A DNA stretch of 47,178 nt. Origin: Collinsella aerofaciens. Lineage in GTDB: Bacteria > Actinomycetota > Coriobacteriia > Coriobacteriales > Coriobacteriaceae. The notes beneath the pieces were generated by a model. It had not been told where the DNA came from. It saw only the letters and a list, made by a program, of their open reading frames with translations, and ran no database searches. A program made the position numbers and the translations under genes. The stretch spans positions 1-47,178 of the forward strand of contig RQAP01000046.1 in the NCBI GenBank assembly GCA_008671135.1. Reading direction: 5' to 3'. Position 1 is the stretch's first letter, and every line of letters begins with the position of its first letter. Shown here in pieces: positions 33,759-41,948 of the stretch.

Positions 33759-34334
33759 ATGGCGGAGACTTCAAAAACAAATCGGGCTCGAAAGCCCGCG
33801 GCGCCGGTCAACCGTCGCACGGCTTCGCGGACGTGGGGCAAAAGCGCCTCGGGGTTCGACGGCTCGTTCAGGCGCACAAAATATGGCTATCCTTCGACAA
33901 GCGCCCGCTTGGCCATGCAGGCCGAATCGTCGCTGTGGGGCCGTAAGCGCGTGGTGGGGTCAAAGCTCAAGCACGATGGAACGCTCGGCTACATTAGCCG
34001 TGGCGCTGCTCGCCGCAGCGGCCTCAATCCCGCAGGCTGGCATCGCTATGTTCCGATCGCGGTCGTTGTTGCGGTGATTGTTATCGCGCTCGCGGCGCTT
34101 GGTTACGCCGGCGGCGGGGCCAATCTGGACGCAATGTTTAAGCCGCCCGAGCTCGCGCATGCAGGCACTGAAGTTGTCGAGGGCGTTCAGACCCAGACGG
34201 GCGTCGCGCCCCAGCGCGGTATCGTTGCGGCGGCCTCCACCATTGTCGATGCGCAAAAGGACGAGGACGAACAAGACGACGGCGCCGAAACGACTCACAC
34301 GAACGAAACGACGACAACTCCATCGGCAAGATAA
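33759..34334 (+). CDS. Hypothetical single-pass membrane protein
   Basis: Unrecognised 191-aa protein. Residues 1-95 are strongly basic with many Arg and Ser (cytoplasmic by the positive-inside rule). One transmembrane helix follows (YVPIAVVVAVIVIALAALGY, about 98-117), then an extracytoplasmic tail of about 70 residues that becomes acidic and Thr-rich (DEDEQDDGAETTHTNETTT). The ATG at 33759 is chosen for the GCGGGGGCG just upstream. It follows the sigma-54-activator-like gene by 84 bp in the same direction, but a TACAGT hexamer in the gap may start its own transcript. Confidence 0.65.
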   Translation: MAETSKTNRARKPAAPVNRRTASRTWGKSASGFDGSFRRTKYGYPSTSARLAMQAESSLWGRKRVVGSKLKHDGTLGYISRGAARRSGLNPAGWHRYVPIAVVVAVIVIALAALGYAGGGANLDAMFKPPELAHAGTEVVEGVQTQTGVAPQRGIVAAASTIVDAQKDEDEQDDGAETTHTNETTTTPSAR

Positions 34335-34434
34335 GTTGCGAGTGGGGTAGCAAATTTGGGATAGGGCCTTTTTGCTGCTCAAGTGTCGAATGCCGACAGC
34401 AACTTATTCGATGTCAGCCGCCAGCAGCGAGCGG

Positions 34435-34456
34435 CCGCCGTTCGGTAGAACGGCGG
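34435..34456. repeat. Palindromic hairpin near the nitroreductase stop (copy C2)
   Basis: CCGCCGTTC (34435-34443) pairs perfectly with GAACGGCGG (34448-34456) around GGTA. On the minus strand the sequence AGTT-N-CGCCGTT-Y-TAC is shared with the hairpin at the larE stop. It lies 6 bp beyond the nitroreductase stop codon. Confidence 0.8.
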
Positions 34457-34462
34457 AACTAA

Positions 34463-34984
34463 TTACCTAACATACACCACGTTGTCGCGGCGCGGCTTTG
34501 CCTCGGGAAGCGTGCCCTCGGCATAGCCCAGGATGCAGTTGCCGACGCCGCGCAGGCTTCCGTCGGCGGGCAGACCCCACTTGGCTAGCAGCTCAAGACC
34601 CTCGGGCGAGTCGAAGACCTCGTGGGCGCGATGGATCCAGCATGAATCAACGCCCAGCGCATAGGCCGCGTTGAGCAGGTTGCCCATGGCAAGCGAGCCG
34701 TCTTCCAGATGCGTGGGCACGCTGCGGTCGACCAGTACCACCACAACGGTTTTGGCGCCGTAGAAGGGGTCGCCATCGCTGCCCATGACTTGCGCATTGA
34801 GCTGCGAGAGACGCTCGACGGTCGCGGGGTCGGTAACGGCGACAAACGTCACCGGCTGGCGTCCCATGCCGCTGGGCGCGTACTGGCCTGCCTCGATAAT
34901 GCGTGCGAACTTCTCGGCCTCGACAGAGCGGTCGCTGTATTTGCGGCAGCTGCGGCGGTGGATGAGCGCTTCGATGGTCTCCAT
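34463..34984 (-). CDS. Nitroreductase-family flavoprotein
   Basis: A 173-aa FMN-binding oxidoreductase that uses NAD(P)H on quinones, nitro compounds or similar acceptors. The FMN-binding HRRSCRKYSDRSV is at residues 8-20, the dimer-interface QYAPSGMGRQPV follows, and GLPADGSLRGVGNCILGYAEG sits in the second half (two blocks). The substrate is unknown. GCTAGGAGAACCC precedes the ATG. Single gene; a shared divergent region leads to the 96-aa protein gene. Confidence 0.9.
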   Translation of the reverse strand: METIEALIHRRSCRKYSDRSVEAEKFARIIEAGQYAPSGMGRQPVTFVAVTDPATVERLSQLNAQVMGSDGDPFYGAKTVVVVLVDRSVPTHLEDGSLAMGNLLNAAYALGVDSCWIHRAHEVFDSPEGLELLAKWGLPADGSLRGVGNCILGYAEGTLPEAKPRRDNVVYVR

Positions 34985-35119
34985 GGGTTCTCCTAGCGAT
35001 GACGTTGCAGATGCTCCGTTCTTACCCGTCGTGCCGTAGCCGTAATCGCGCAGAGGGCCTCAAACAGCAATAGCCGCCAATCGGAAAAGTCGGCTTGCAT
35101 AAAACAGCAGCCAGAATGT

Positions 35120-35241
35120 GATAAACCAGTGGGATGGTTAAACGTTTTATCCCGTCTACCCTGCGGTTTTTTACCACTTGCCTAAATGACGAACGCATAA
35201 CCTCTGATAAAGGTTTTACTAAAGGAGCACCAACGTTTATC
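35120..35241. promoter_or_regulatory. Four GATAAA/TTTATC sites upstream of the 96-aa protein
   Basis: GATAAA at 35120 and 35206; TTTATC at 35146 and 35236. TGATAAA...TTTATCA (35205-35242) forms an inverted pair overlapping the leader. Spacing suggests a repeated regulator site. It is in the 294-bp divergent gap after the nitroreductase gene, which holds no other feature. Confidence 0.3.
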
Positions 35242-35278
35242 AATGCGCCGTGGTGGCGCCGGGCCAGGAGGTAACATC

Positions 35279-35569
35279 ATGTTCCAGGCTGGAGATGTCG
35301 TCGAGACCGATTTCGAAGGATTTCTGAAGCTGCTGCGTTCCAAGACGCGCGCTTTCGTGTCGATCAACGATCACGAGTACTACATCACGCACACCGATGG
35401 CTATTGGCGTGTTCAGGATTGCGAGGCCCTCAACGACAAGGGCCACTTTACTGACTGCTCCGAGCTGGTCAACACGGTCTGCGAGGTCGTCGAGCTGCCT
35501 TGGATCTGCGGCAAGAGTCTGCACGATAGCTTCTCGGGCGCTACGGTCTACGAGGCCGTCGCCGCCTAG
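35279..35569 (+). CDS. Small acidic hypothetical protein (96 aa)
   Basis: Not recognised. The 96-aa product begins MFQAGDVVETDFEGFLKLLRS and contains paired aromatic and Cys positions (HEYYITHTDGYWRVQDCEAL, TDCSELVNTVCEVVELPWICG). It has no signal peptide or membrane segment, so it is probably a compact cytoplasmic protein. A strong ribosome site, CCAGGAGGTAACATC, fixes the start. A perfect terminator follows, so it is a monocistronic, well-expressed-looking gene with four repeated sites upstream. Confidence 0.8.
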   Translation: MFQAGDVVETDFEGFLKLLRSKTRAFVSINDHEYYITHTDGYWRVQDCEALNDKGHFTDCSELVNTVCEVVELPWICGKSLHDSFSGATVYEAVAA

Positions 35570-35594
35570 AAGCAAATAATCGATTTCCTCTCAT

Positions 35595-35631
35595 GACCGC
35601 CGGCGCTGCCCCCGCGCCGGCGGCCTTTTTT
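35595..35631 (+). terminator. Terminator after the 96-aa protein gene
   Basis: Perfect 10-bp stem CCGCCGGCGC / GCGCCGGCGG around TGCCCCC, then CCTTTTTT. Confidence 0.93.
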
Positions 35632-35678
35632 GTCGATATGTTGTATAGCTTGCGCGCTGCGAATGAAACCCTTGACGA

Positions 35679-35729
35679 TAGTCAAAACTCGGACTAATCT
35701 GAAATCTCAATTAGTCAAAATTCGGACTA
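35679..35729. promoter_or_regulatory. Two matched operators upstream of marR-ABC
   Basis: TAGTC-AAAACTCG-GACTA (35679-35696) and TAGTC-AAAATTCG-GACTA (35712-35729), 17 of 18 identical, each an inverted repeat, start-to-start distance 33 bp (three helical turns). The first overlaps TTGACG, a possible -35 box. They are the likely autoregulatory sites of the MarR protein. Confidence 0.75.
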
Positions 35730-35745
35730 TCGAATGGTGGGAGAG

Positions 35746-36246
35746 ATGGATTGCGCGGTTACGTCGGTCGATTTTGACCGGATGCTCAACGGGCTCGACC
35801 GTATTTATTCAGAGTTCGCGCGTGCCTGCAGCCTTTCGGATTGCGCCTATTGGATGCTCGTCGATATCAGCACGGCGGACGAAGACGTTGCTGTGAGCCG
35901 GCTCACGAGCGAATGGTTCTACAGCAAGCAGACCATTAACTCGGCAATTAAAACCCTGACGGCGCGAGGGCTTGCAACGCTGGAATTCGCCGAAGGAAGT
36001 CGTAAGAATAAGGTCGTTTGTTTGACCGATGAGGGCCGGCGGTTCGCCGAGCAGTATGCGCTGCCGGCGGTTAAAGCCGAGCAGCGTGCCTTTGGCGCGC
36101 TCGAGCCCTGGGAACAGCGTGAGATTATGCGTCTGGTCGGCAAGTTTTCCCACGTGCTCAACGAGGAGTGCGAAGCGTTTAAACAGCAGATGGCCGCCGA
36201 GAGCCAAGTGGAAAATCAAGAAGAGGGGGAGACGTGCGACTCTTGA
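35746..36246 (+). CDS. MarR-family transcriptional regulator
   Basis: A 166-aa winged-helix regulator: DNA-recognition part SRLTSEWFYSKQTINSAIKTL, wing ATLEFAEGSRKNKVVCLTDEGRRF (as blocks), and a dimerising C-terminal helix ending in a Glu/Gln-rich tail. ATG 35746 is preferred over 35734 because GGTGGGAGAG lies directly upstream. It overlaps the first ABC exporter gene by 13 bp, so it is the first gene of a three-gene operon. Two operator copies in front suggest it represses itself and the exporter until a ligand, probably an exporter substrate, binds. Confidence 0.9.
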   Translation: MDCAVTSVDFDRMLNGLDRIYSEFARACSLSDCAYWMLVDISTADEDVAVSRLTSEWFYSKQTINSAIKTLTARGLATLEFAEGSRKNKVVCLTDEGRRFAEQYALPAVKAEQRAFGALEPWEQREIMRLVGKFSHVLNEECEAFKQQMAAESQVENQEEGETCDS

Positions 36247-37970
36247 TGAGGTTTATGAGGCCGTATCGCGGGCTGATTGCGGTGACACTGTTTGTGCTGC
36301 TGATAGATAACGTCGGCACGCTGCTGGTGCCTACGATGTTGGCGAATATGGTCAATACCGGCATCACGACGGGTGATGTCGACTACATCCTGCGCAACGG
36401 CCTGTACATGCTTATCGCGACCGGTATGGCCAGCGGTGGCGCGGTGCTGGGCTGTTATCTTTCGGCTCGCCTGGCGGCCAACGTGGCCTGTGACATCCGC
36501 AACGCCGTCTACGACAAGTCGCTCGAGCTGTCTGCCAGCGACTTTGAGCGCTTTGGCACCGGCTCGATGATCACGCGCTCGCTCAACGACATCAACGTGA
36601 TCCAGCAGGCGATTCTGCAGACAATTCAGCTGGTGCTGCCGGTGCCGTTTTTGGCCGTGGCGGGCATCATCTTCGCTTGGCATATCGATCCCGCCATGGG
36701 CACGCTGCTGGGTGCAGTCGTGGCGATTGTACTGGTGGCGGCGGTCTTTACGGTCGCCAATGCGGCGCCGATTTTTATGCGCCTGCAGAGTTTTATCGAC
36801 CGTATGAACGTGGTGTTGCGCGAGAACATCGTGGGCGTGCGCGTCATTCGCGCGTTTAACAAGGAGCGCCATGAGGAGCAGCGCCTAGACGAGGTGTTTA
36901 GTGATTACGCGGCCAACGCTATCAAGGTCAACCACCTGTTTGTGGGTCTCGATAGCTCCTGCTTCTTCCTGATGAATATCGCCGAGGTGGCGGTGCTGTG
37001 GGTGGGAGGCAATCGCGTAGGCGTCCACGCCATGCAAATCGGCAGCATCTCGGCCGTGTTGGAATACGCGCTGCTGATCCTGTTCTTTGTGATGATGGCG
37101 CAGATGGTGATCCTGACGCTTCCACGCGCCGCGGCGTGCCTCAACCGTGCGCAACAGGTGCTTCAGATTGAGCCGAGCATCGTCGATGGCGAGCGAACGC
37201 TCGGCGCGGGCGCGTCCGACTCAAAGGACGGAGCAGACGCGGTCGCCGTGTTCGACCATATGTCGTTCCGTTTTGACGATGCCGACGAGGACACCCTGTG
37301 CGACCTGAGCTTTGCCTGTCGCCGTGGCCAGACCACGGCGATTGTGGGCTCGACGGGATCGGGCAAATCGACGGTGGCCAAGCTCCTGCTGCGCTTCCAC
37401 GATGCCTCGAAGGGCGCCATTCGCCTGGATGGTGTTGATCTGCGCGACCTTTCGCAAGACGAGATTCGCGGGCATATCGCCTACGTGCCGCAGAAGGCGT
37501 GGCTGTTCTCGGGCACGGTGGCGAGCAATCTGCGCTATGGCAACGAGGATGCGACCGAGGCCGACATGCTTCACGCGCTGCGGGTTGCCCAGAGCACCTT
37601 TGTGCTCGACCAGCCGCAGGGACTCGATACCCCGGTGGCGCAGGGCGGTACGAACTTCTCGGGCGGTCAGCGTCAGCGCCTGGCCATCGCCCGTGCGCTC
37701 ATGAAGCATGCTGATCTGTATATCTTCGACGATAGCTTTTCGGCCCTGGACTTTAAGACCGATGCCGCCCTGCGCCATGCGCTGCAGGACGAGACGCGCG
37801 ATGCCGCGGTGCTCATCATCGCGCAGCGTATCTCGACCATTCTACATGCCGACCAGATCGTGGTGCTCAAGGATGGCGAGGTCGTGGGCTTGGGCACGCA
37901 CGACGAGTTGATGGAGACCTGCGAGGTGTACCGCGCCATCGCGGAATCGCAGATGAAGGGAGGTGAGTAG
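36234..37970 (+). CDS. ABC exporter half-transporter, degenerate-site subunit
   Basis: A 578-aa fusion of six transmembrane helices (1 to about 310) and an ATPase domain. Walker A is GSTGSGKS and the signature NFSGGQRQR is normal. Walker B reads LYIFDDSFSALD, with Asp in place of the catalytic Glu, and the H-loop reads IIAQRIST, with Gln in place of His. This is the pattern of the inactive-site half in heterodimeric exporters such as TM287. The GTG at 36234 follows AGAGGGGGAGAC. One base separates it from the partner gene; probable multidrug or lipid export. Confidence 0.92.
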   Translation: MRLLMRFMRPYRGLIAVTLFVLLIDNVGTLLVPTMLANMVNTGITTGDVDYILRNGLYMLIATGMASGGAVLGCYLSARLAANVACDIRNAVYDKSLELSASDFERFGTGSMITRSLNDINVIQQAILQTIQLVLPVPFLAVAGIIFAWHIDPAMGTLLGAVVAIVLVAAVFTVANAAPIFMRLQSFIDRMNVVLRENIVGVRVIRAFNKERHEEQRLDEVFSDYAANAIKVNHLFVGLDSSCFFLMNIAEVAVLWVGGNRVGVHAMQIGSISAVLEYALLILFFVMMAQMVILTLPRAAACLNRAQQVLQIEPSIVDGERTLGAGASDSKDGADAVAVFDHMSFRFDDADEDTLCDLSFACRRGQTTAIVGSTGSGKSTVAKLLLRFHDASKGAIRLDGVDLRDLSQDEIRGHIAYVPQKAWLFSGTVASNLRYGNEDATEADMLHALRVAQSTFVLDQPQGLDTPVAQGGTNFSGGQRQRLAIARALMKHADLYIFDDSFSALDFKTDAALRHALQDETRDAAVLIIAQRISTILHADQIVVLKDGEVVGLGTHDELMETCEVYRAIAESQMKGGE

Positions 37971-37971
37971 C

Positions 37972-39975
37972 ATGACCGAGGAGCTTAAGAAGCAGGGCGT
38001 CGTTGATGACGTCGTGGCAACAGGGACGGCTGAGGAGGCGGCGGTCGCGCCCGGTTTGGACGATGCCGCCAAGGCTGCAGCTGAGCGCGAGGCTCGCCGC
38101 CAAGCGCTCTACGAGGAAAACGAACGCGCCGAGGACGAGCGTGCCCGCGCTGAGGCAGAGCGCATGCGCGATGTGGACGACGAGGACGAGGACGAGAAAC
38201 CCCGCGACACCCGGGCGACGGTGCGCCGTCTGTGGAGCGAGGCCGCCGGCGATCACTGGCGCTTCTACCTCGTGTTCGCGAGCATCGTGTTCTACGTCAT
38301 CTTTAACACCGCGGCGCCGGCGTACAGCGCCCGCGTCATCGATGAGCTGTGGGGACACGTAAGGCTGGCGTTTGCTAACGACACCACCTTCAGCATCACC
38401 TGGGAGAACTGCGGCAGGACCATCTTCATCTACTTTATGATTTGGACGGCCGCCGCCTCGTTCTACGCGTTCCAGAGCTTTTTGATGTCGAGTGTGGCCG
38501 AACGCCTCAACTTGCGTCTGCGTAACCGCATCGCGCAAAAGCTCAACCGTCTGCCGCTTGCCTACTTTGACGCGCATCGTCCCGGTGAGGTGGTCAGCCG
38601 CGCGACCAACGACCTGGACAAGATGTCCGAAAGCATGCAGCGCGGACTGCTGCAGCTGCTGGTGTCGATCGGCACCGTGGTGGGTGCCGTGGGCGTGATG
38701 TTCGTGTTTAGCGTGCCGCTCACGCTGGTCTTTTTGTTCTTTATGGCGTTGTCGCTGCTGGTGACCAAAGTGGTCTCACGTCGCACGCATGACGTGACCG
38801 GCGAGCGCCAGGAGTGGGTGTCCAAGATTACGAGTGCGGTCGAGGAAGGCTATTCGGGTCGTCTGGTGATTCGCGCGTTTAACCGCGAGCGTCAGAGTTC
38901 TGCCGAAGTGCATGAGGCCTCGAGGGAGTTAGCGCGCGTGAGTACCAAGGCCGACTTTATGATCAATGCCGTCGGCCCTGCGGTGCGCTTTATCGGCCGT
39001 TTGGCGCAGATCGTGATCGCGCTGGTGGGCTGTAGCATGCTGGTCGCCGGCCACATGACCGTCGGCGTGTTCCAGGCGTTCTTCCAGTTTATCTACGAGG
39101 CGTCCGAACCCATGACGCAGCTGTCGTTTACCTTTAACTCGCTGCAGAGCGCGCTGGCGAGTGCGGAGCGCGTGTTCGACCTGCTCGATGAGTCCGAGAT
39201 GGAAGCCGATCCGTTGCCGGGCGAGGCCGCCAAGCTGCCGGGCAAGGTGGAGGGCCGCGTCGCTTTTGAGCACGTGCGCTTTGGTTATGCGCCCGACAAG
39301 CCGCTTATGCGCGACGTGTCGTTTACTGCCGAGCCGGGTCAGAAGATTGCGGTGGTGGGAACCACGGGCGCGGGCAAGACCACGCTCATCAACCTGCTCA
39401 TGCGCTTCTACGAGATTGACGGCGGCCGCATTACGCTCGACGGCGTGGACACGAGCCGCATGGATCGTGGCGAGCTTCGCCAACAGTTTGGCATGGTGCT
39501 GCAGGACGCTTGGCTGTTCGATGGCACGATTGCCGAGAACATCGCCTATGGCTGTCCCGAGGCGACGCGCGAGGAGATTGTCGCGGCCGCCCGCGCCGCG
39601 CAGGTCGACTTCTTTGTGCGCACCATGCCGCAGGGTTATGACACACGGGTGGCCAACGATGCCGAGAGCATTAGCCAGGGCCAGCGCCAGCTGCTGACCA
39701 TTGCGCGCGTGCTGCTCAACAACCCGGCGATTCTCATCCTGGACGAGGCGACATCAAGCGTGGACACGCGCACCGAGCTTGCCATCGGCCGCGCCATGGA
39801 CGCGCTCATGCGCGGGCGCACCAGCTTTGTGATCGCGCACCGCCTGTCGACGATCGTGGATGCCGACCTGATCTTGGTCATGGATCATGGCAACATTATC
39901 GAGCAGGGCACGCATAAGGAGCTACTGGCTGCCGAGGGTGCTTACGCCGACCTCTATCTGAGCCAGTTCGCATAA
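37972..39975 (+). CDS. ABC exporter half-transporter, catalytic-site subunit
   Basis: A 667-aa partner with a charged N-terminal extension of about 85 residues rich in Glu, Asp and Arg, six transmembrane helices and a canonical ATPase domain: Walker A GTTGAGKTT, Walker B ILILDEATSSVD, H-loop FVIAHRLST. Its signature SISQGQRQL deviates, which completes the degenerate site formed with the other subunit's ATP site, while the normal signature of the partner completes the active site. AGGGAGG precedes ATG 37972; the GTG at 37963 lies within that ribosome site and is less likely. Its stop codon touches a palindromic repeat. Confidence 0.92.
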   Translation: MTEELKKQGVVDDVVATGTAEEAAVAPGLDDAAKAAAEREARRQALYEENERAEDERARAEAERMRDVDDEDEDEKPRDTRATVRRLWSEAAGDHWRFYLVFASIVFYVIFNTAAPAYSARVIDELWGHVRLAFANDTTFSITWENCGRTIFIYFMIWTAAASFYAFQSFLMSSVAERLNLRLRNRIAQKLNRLPLAYFDAHRPGEVVSRATNDLDKMSESMQRGLLQLLVSIGTVVGAVGVMFVFSVPLTLVFLFFMALSLLVTKVVSRRTHDVTGERQEWVSKITSAVEEGYSGRLVIRAFNRERQSSAEVHEASRELARVSTKADFMINAVGPAVRFIGRLAQIVIALVGCSMLVAGHMTVGVFQAFFQFIYEASEPMTQLSFTFNSLQSALASAERVFDLLDESEMEADPLPGEAAKLPGKVEGRVAFEHVRFGYAPDKPLMRDVSFTAEPGQKIAVVGTTGAGKTTLINLLMRFYEIDGGRITLDGVDTSRMDRGELRQQFGMVLQDAWLFDGTIAENIAYGCPEATREEIVAAARAAQVDFFVRTMPQGYDTRVANDAESISQGQRQLLTIARVLLNNPAILILDEATSSVDTRTELAIGRAMDALMRGRTSFVIAHRLSTIVDADLILVMDHGNIIEQGTHKELLAAEGAYADLYLSQFA

Positions 39976-40005
39976 TGTGACAAAGGGACAGCCCCTTTGT
40001 CACAT
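39975..40005. repeat. REP-like palindrome (type B, copy 2) touching the exporter stop codon
   Basis: ATGTGACAAAGGG (39975-39987) is the exact complement of CCCTTTGTCACAT (39993-40005) around ACAGC. The first base is the last base of the ABC exporter TAA. It matches the palindrome at 21221-21251 with paired compensatory changes. Confidence 0.92.
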
Positions 40006-40011
40006 CGGAAA

Positions 40012-40049
40012 TAAGGCGCGCCGGGGATGTATTCCCTGGCGCGCCTTTG
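40012..40049. terminator. Bidirectional terminator between the exporter operon and cysE
   Basis: AAGGCGCGCC-GGGGA pairs with TTCCC-TGGCGCGCCTT around TGTA, with T-rich ends on both strands for the convergent genes. Confidence 0.85.
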
Positions 40050-40083
40050 CGCTGGCGTTAAAGTCGTCGGTGGCCGTCCGCTT

Positions 40084-40788
40084 CTAACGTTCGTCCACAA
40101 GTTTGGCAACGAGGGCCTTAAGCTCGGCCGCCTCTCGCTCGAGTTCCTTGACGCGGCGGGCATTCTCGGTGATGCCATGGCGGTTGAGCGCGGACTGCTC
40201 GGCGGCATCGTCGGGCATGTACTCGCGATGCTGCTTGGCATCGAAGCTCTCCTCGAACACGCGGCAGCCGTTGCGCTTGATGATGCGTCCCGGCACGCCC
40301 ACGACGGTGCAGTTGTCGGGCACGTCCTTGACGACGACCGAGTTGCCGCCGATCTTGACGTTGTTGCCGATGCGGATGTTGCCGAGCACCTTGGCGCCCG
40401 TGCCCACGGTGACGTTGTTGCCCAGGGTGGGGTGGCGCTTGCCGGTCTCGTTGCCGGTGCCGCCAAGCGTGACGCCCTGGTAGAGCACGCAGTTGTCGCC
40501 CACGATGGTGGTTTCGCCGATGACGACGCCCATGGCGTGGTCGATAAAGAAATGTTTGCCGATCTGTGCGGCGGGATGAATCTCGACGCCGGTGATGTGA
40601 CGGGTGATTTGCGAGAGCACGCGGGCGAGCGAACGATGACCGTGCTCCCAGAGCCAGTGCTCGGGCACGTGGTTCCACTTGGCGTGCAGGCCGGGATAGG
40701 AAAGGAAGATGACTAGACCGTTTTGCGCGGCGGGGTCCTGCGCCTGGACGGTCTTGATGTCCTCGCGAATGGTATTGATAAAGCTCAC
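40084..40788 (-). CDS. cysE: Serine O-acetyltransferase
   Basis: Acetylates L-serine with acetyl-CoA, the first step of cysteine synthesis. The 234-aa protein has the short helical N-terminus of the EpsC/CysE group and a left-handed beta-helix of hexapeptide repeats (GVEIHPAAQIGKHFFIDHAMG, VLYQGVTLGGTG, GAKVLGNIRIGNNVKIGGNS as blocks) with catalytic Asp-His in FIDHAMG. The C-terminal 60 residues form a charged coiled coil, longer than in short forms. A GTG start is used: GGGAGG lies 7 bases upstream. No cysK is adjacent. Confidence 0.92.
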   Translation of the reverse strand: MSFINTIREDIKTVQAQDPAAQNGLVIFLSYPGLHAKWNHVPEHWLWEHGHRSLARVLSQITRHITGVEIHPAAQIGKHFFIDHAMGVVIGETTIVGDNCVLYQGVTLGGTGNETGKRHPTLGNNVTVGTGAKVLGNIRIGNNVKIGGNSVVVKDVPDNCTVVGVPGRIIKRNGCRVFEESFDAKQHREYMPDDAAEQSALNRHGITENARRVKELEREAAELKALVAKLVDER

Positions 40789-41011
40789 CGGCCGCCCTCC
40801 CTTAGTGCCATGGCAATGCGATTCAGTAAAGTATAGCGATTCGCTAGGGATTAGGAAGAATAATCTTGGCGGCTTTGCACGACAGGTGTCAGTTATGCAA
40901 ACTTGCTGGTAATGGAGTCATGCTTTTGTGGGGTTGCGCACGAGGGGGCGCCGCAACCGTATACTGGTCAACTTGGACGTATCCGCGCCCACAACTGAGA
41001 GGTTTTACTTC

Positions 41012-41650
41012 ATGGGTTTCATCAATTTTATCGCCGAGCTGCTCAAAGACCCGCGCACCGCGATTGCCAGCTGGATCGCCGCCGGCCCACTTATGGCCTA
41101 CGGCTGCGTGTTCCTCATTATCTTCATTGAGACAGGCGTGGTGTTCTTCCCGTTTCTCCCTGGCGATTCACTACTGTTTGCTTCGGGCTTCTTTGCCCAT
41201 AACGGTGGCTTTAACATCGTGGCCCTGCTGGCCGTCGCATGGGCTGCTGCCATCCTGGGCGACCAGTGCAACTTTATGATCGGTCACTTCTTTGGAAAAA
41301 AGATTATCGCTTCGGGCAAGGTCAAGGCCATGACGCCCGAGCGCATCGAGAAGTCCGAGGCGTTTCTCGATAAATGGGGCCACCTGGCCATCTTCCTGGG
41401 CCGCTTCTTCCCGTTTATCCGCACCTTTGTGCCCTTCATCGCCGGCATGGGCGGCATGCACTGGCGCAACTTTGTCATCTACAACGTGCTGGGTGGCATT
41501 ACCTGGTCAACGCTCTTTACACTACTGGGCTACTTCTTTGGTGGCATCCCCTTTGTGCAGGAGCACTTTGAGCTGCTGATTGTCGGCATCGTTGCCGTGT
41601 CGATCATCCCGACCGTGGTCGGCCTGGTTAAGGCCAAGCTGGGCAAATAG
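41012..41650 (+). CDS. DedA-family membrane protein
   Basis: A 212-aa integral membrane protein of the DedA/SNARE-associated family, thought to act as a lipid flippase or ion-coupled transporter. The signature stretches are present: FIETGVVFFPFLPGDSLLF, GDQCNFMIGHFFGKKI, and FLGRFFPFIRTFVPFIAGMGGM with the usual Arg pair (as blocks). About five helices and a short C-terminal cytoplasmic end. The ATG at 41012 follows TGAGAGG; earlier in-frame codons lack a ribosome site. Single gene with its own terminator. Confidence 0.92.
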   Translation: MGFINFIAELLKDPRTAIASWIAAGPLMAYGCVFLIIFIETGVVFFPFLPGDSLLFASGFFAHNGGFNIVALLAVAWAAAILGDQCNFMIGHFFGKKIIASGKVKAMTPERIEKSEAFLDKWGHLAIFLGRFFPFIRTFVPFIAGMGGMHWRNFVIYNVLGGITWSTLFTLLGYFFGGIPFVQEHFELLIVGIVAVSIIPTVVGLVKAKLGK

Positions 41651-41686
41651 AACGCGTAGCTCGAGGCAGCGCACAAACTGTGTCGT

Positions 41687-41724
41687 TGAGGCCCGTCACC
41701 GCTTACGGTGGCGGGCCTCTTTAG
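41687..41724 (+). terminator. Terminator after the dedA gene
   Basis: GAGGCCCGTCACCG pairs with CGGTGGCGGGCCTC (one G-U) around CTTA, then TTTAG. Confidence 0.88.
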
Positions 41725-41948
41725 CTTCGTTCAAATGAAAATACTTTACTTAGTTAAAGAAAAGCGTTTTATCAGACGCGTGCGGGGAGTACAATCTCGT
41801 GCATGCGAATCGACGTGCCATGGGCTTTGGTGTTGCCCGCGTGTCCCGTCCGGCTCTACGCTCCGGGCGTGCGACGTTGCGACGCGGTCGGCCTCGGTCC
41901 TTGCGTGCGAGTTCGCGAGTATGCAACTGTGTATGTAAGGAGCGACAT

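Noticed and set aside
41725..41948. T-box or leader peptide upstream of ilvE
   Set aside because: No T-box core, specifier loop or run of Leu/Ile/Val codons was found.
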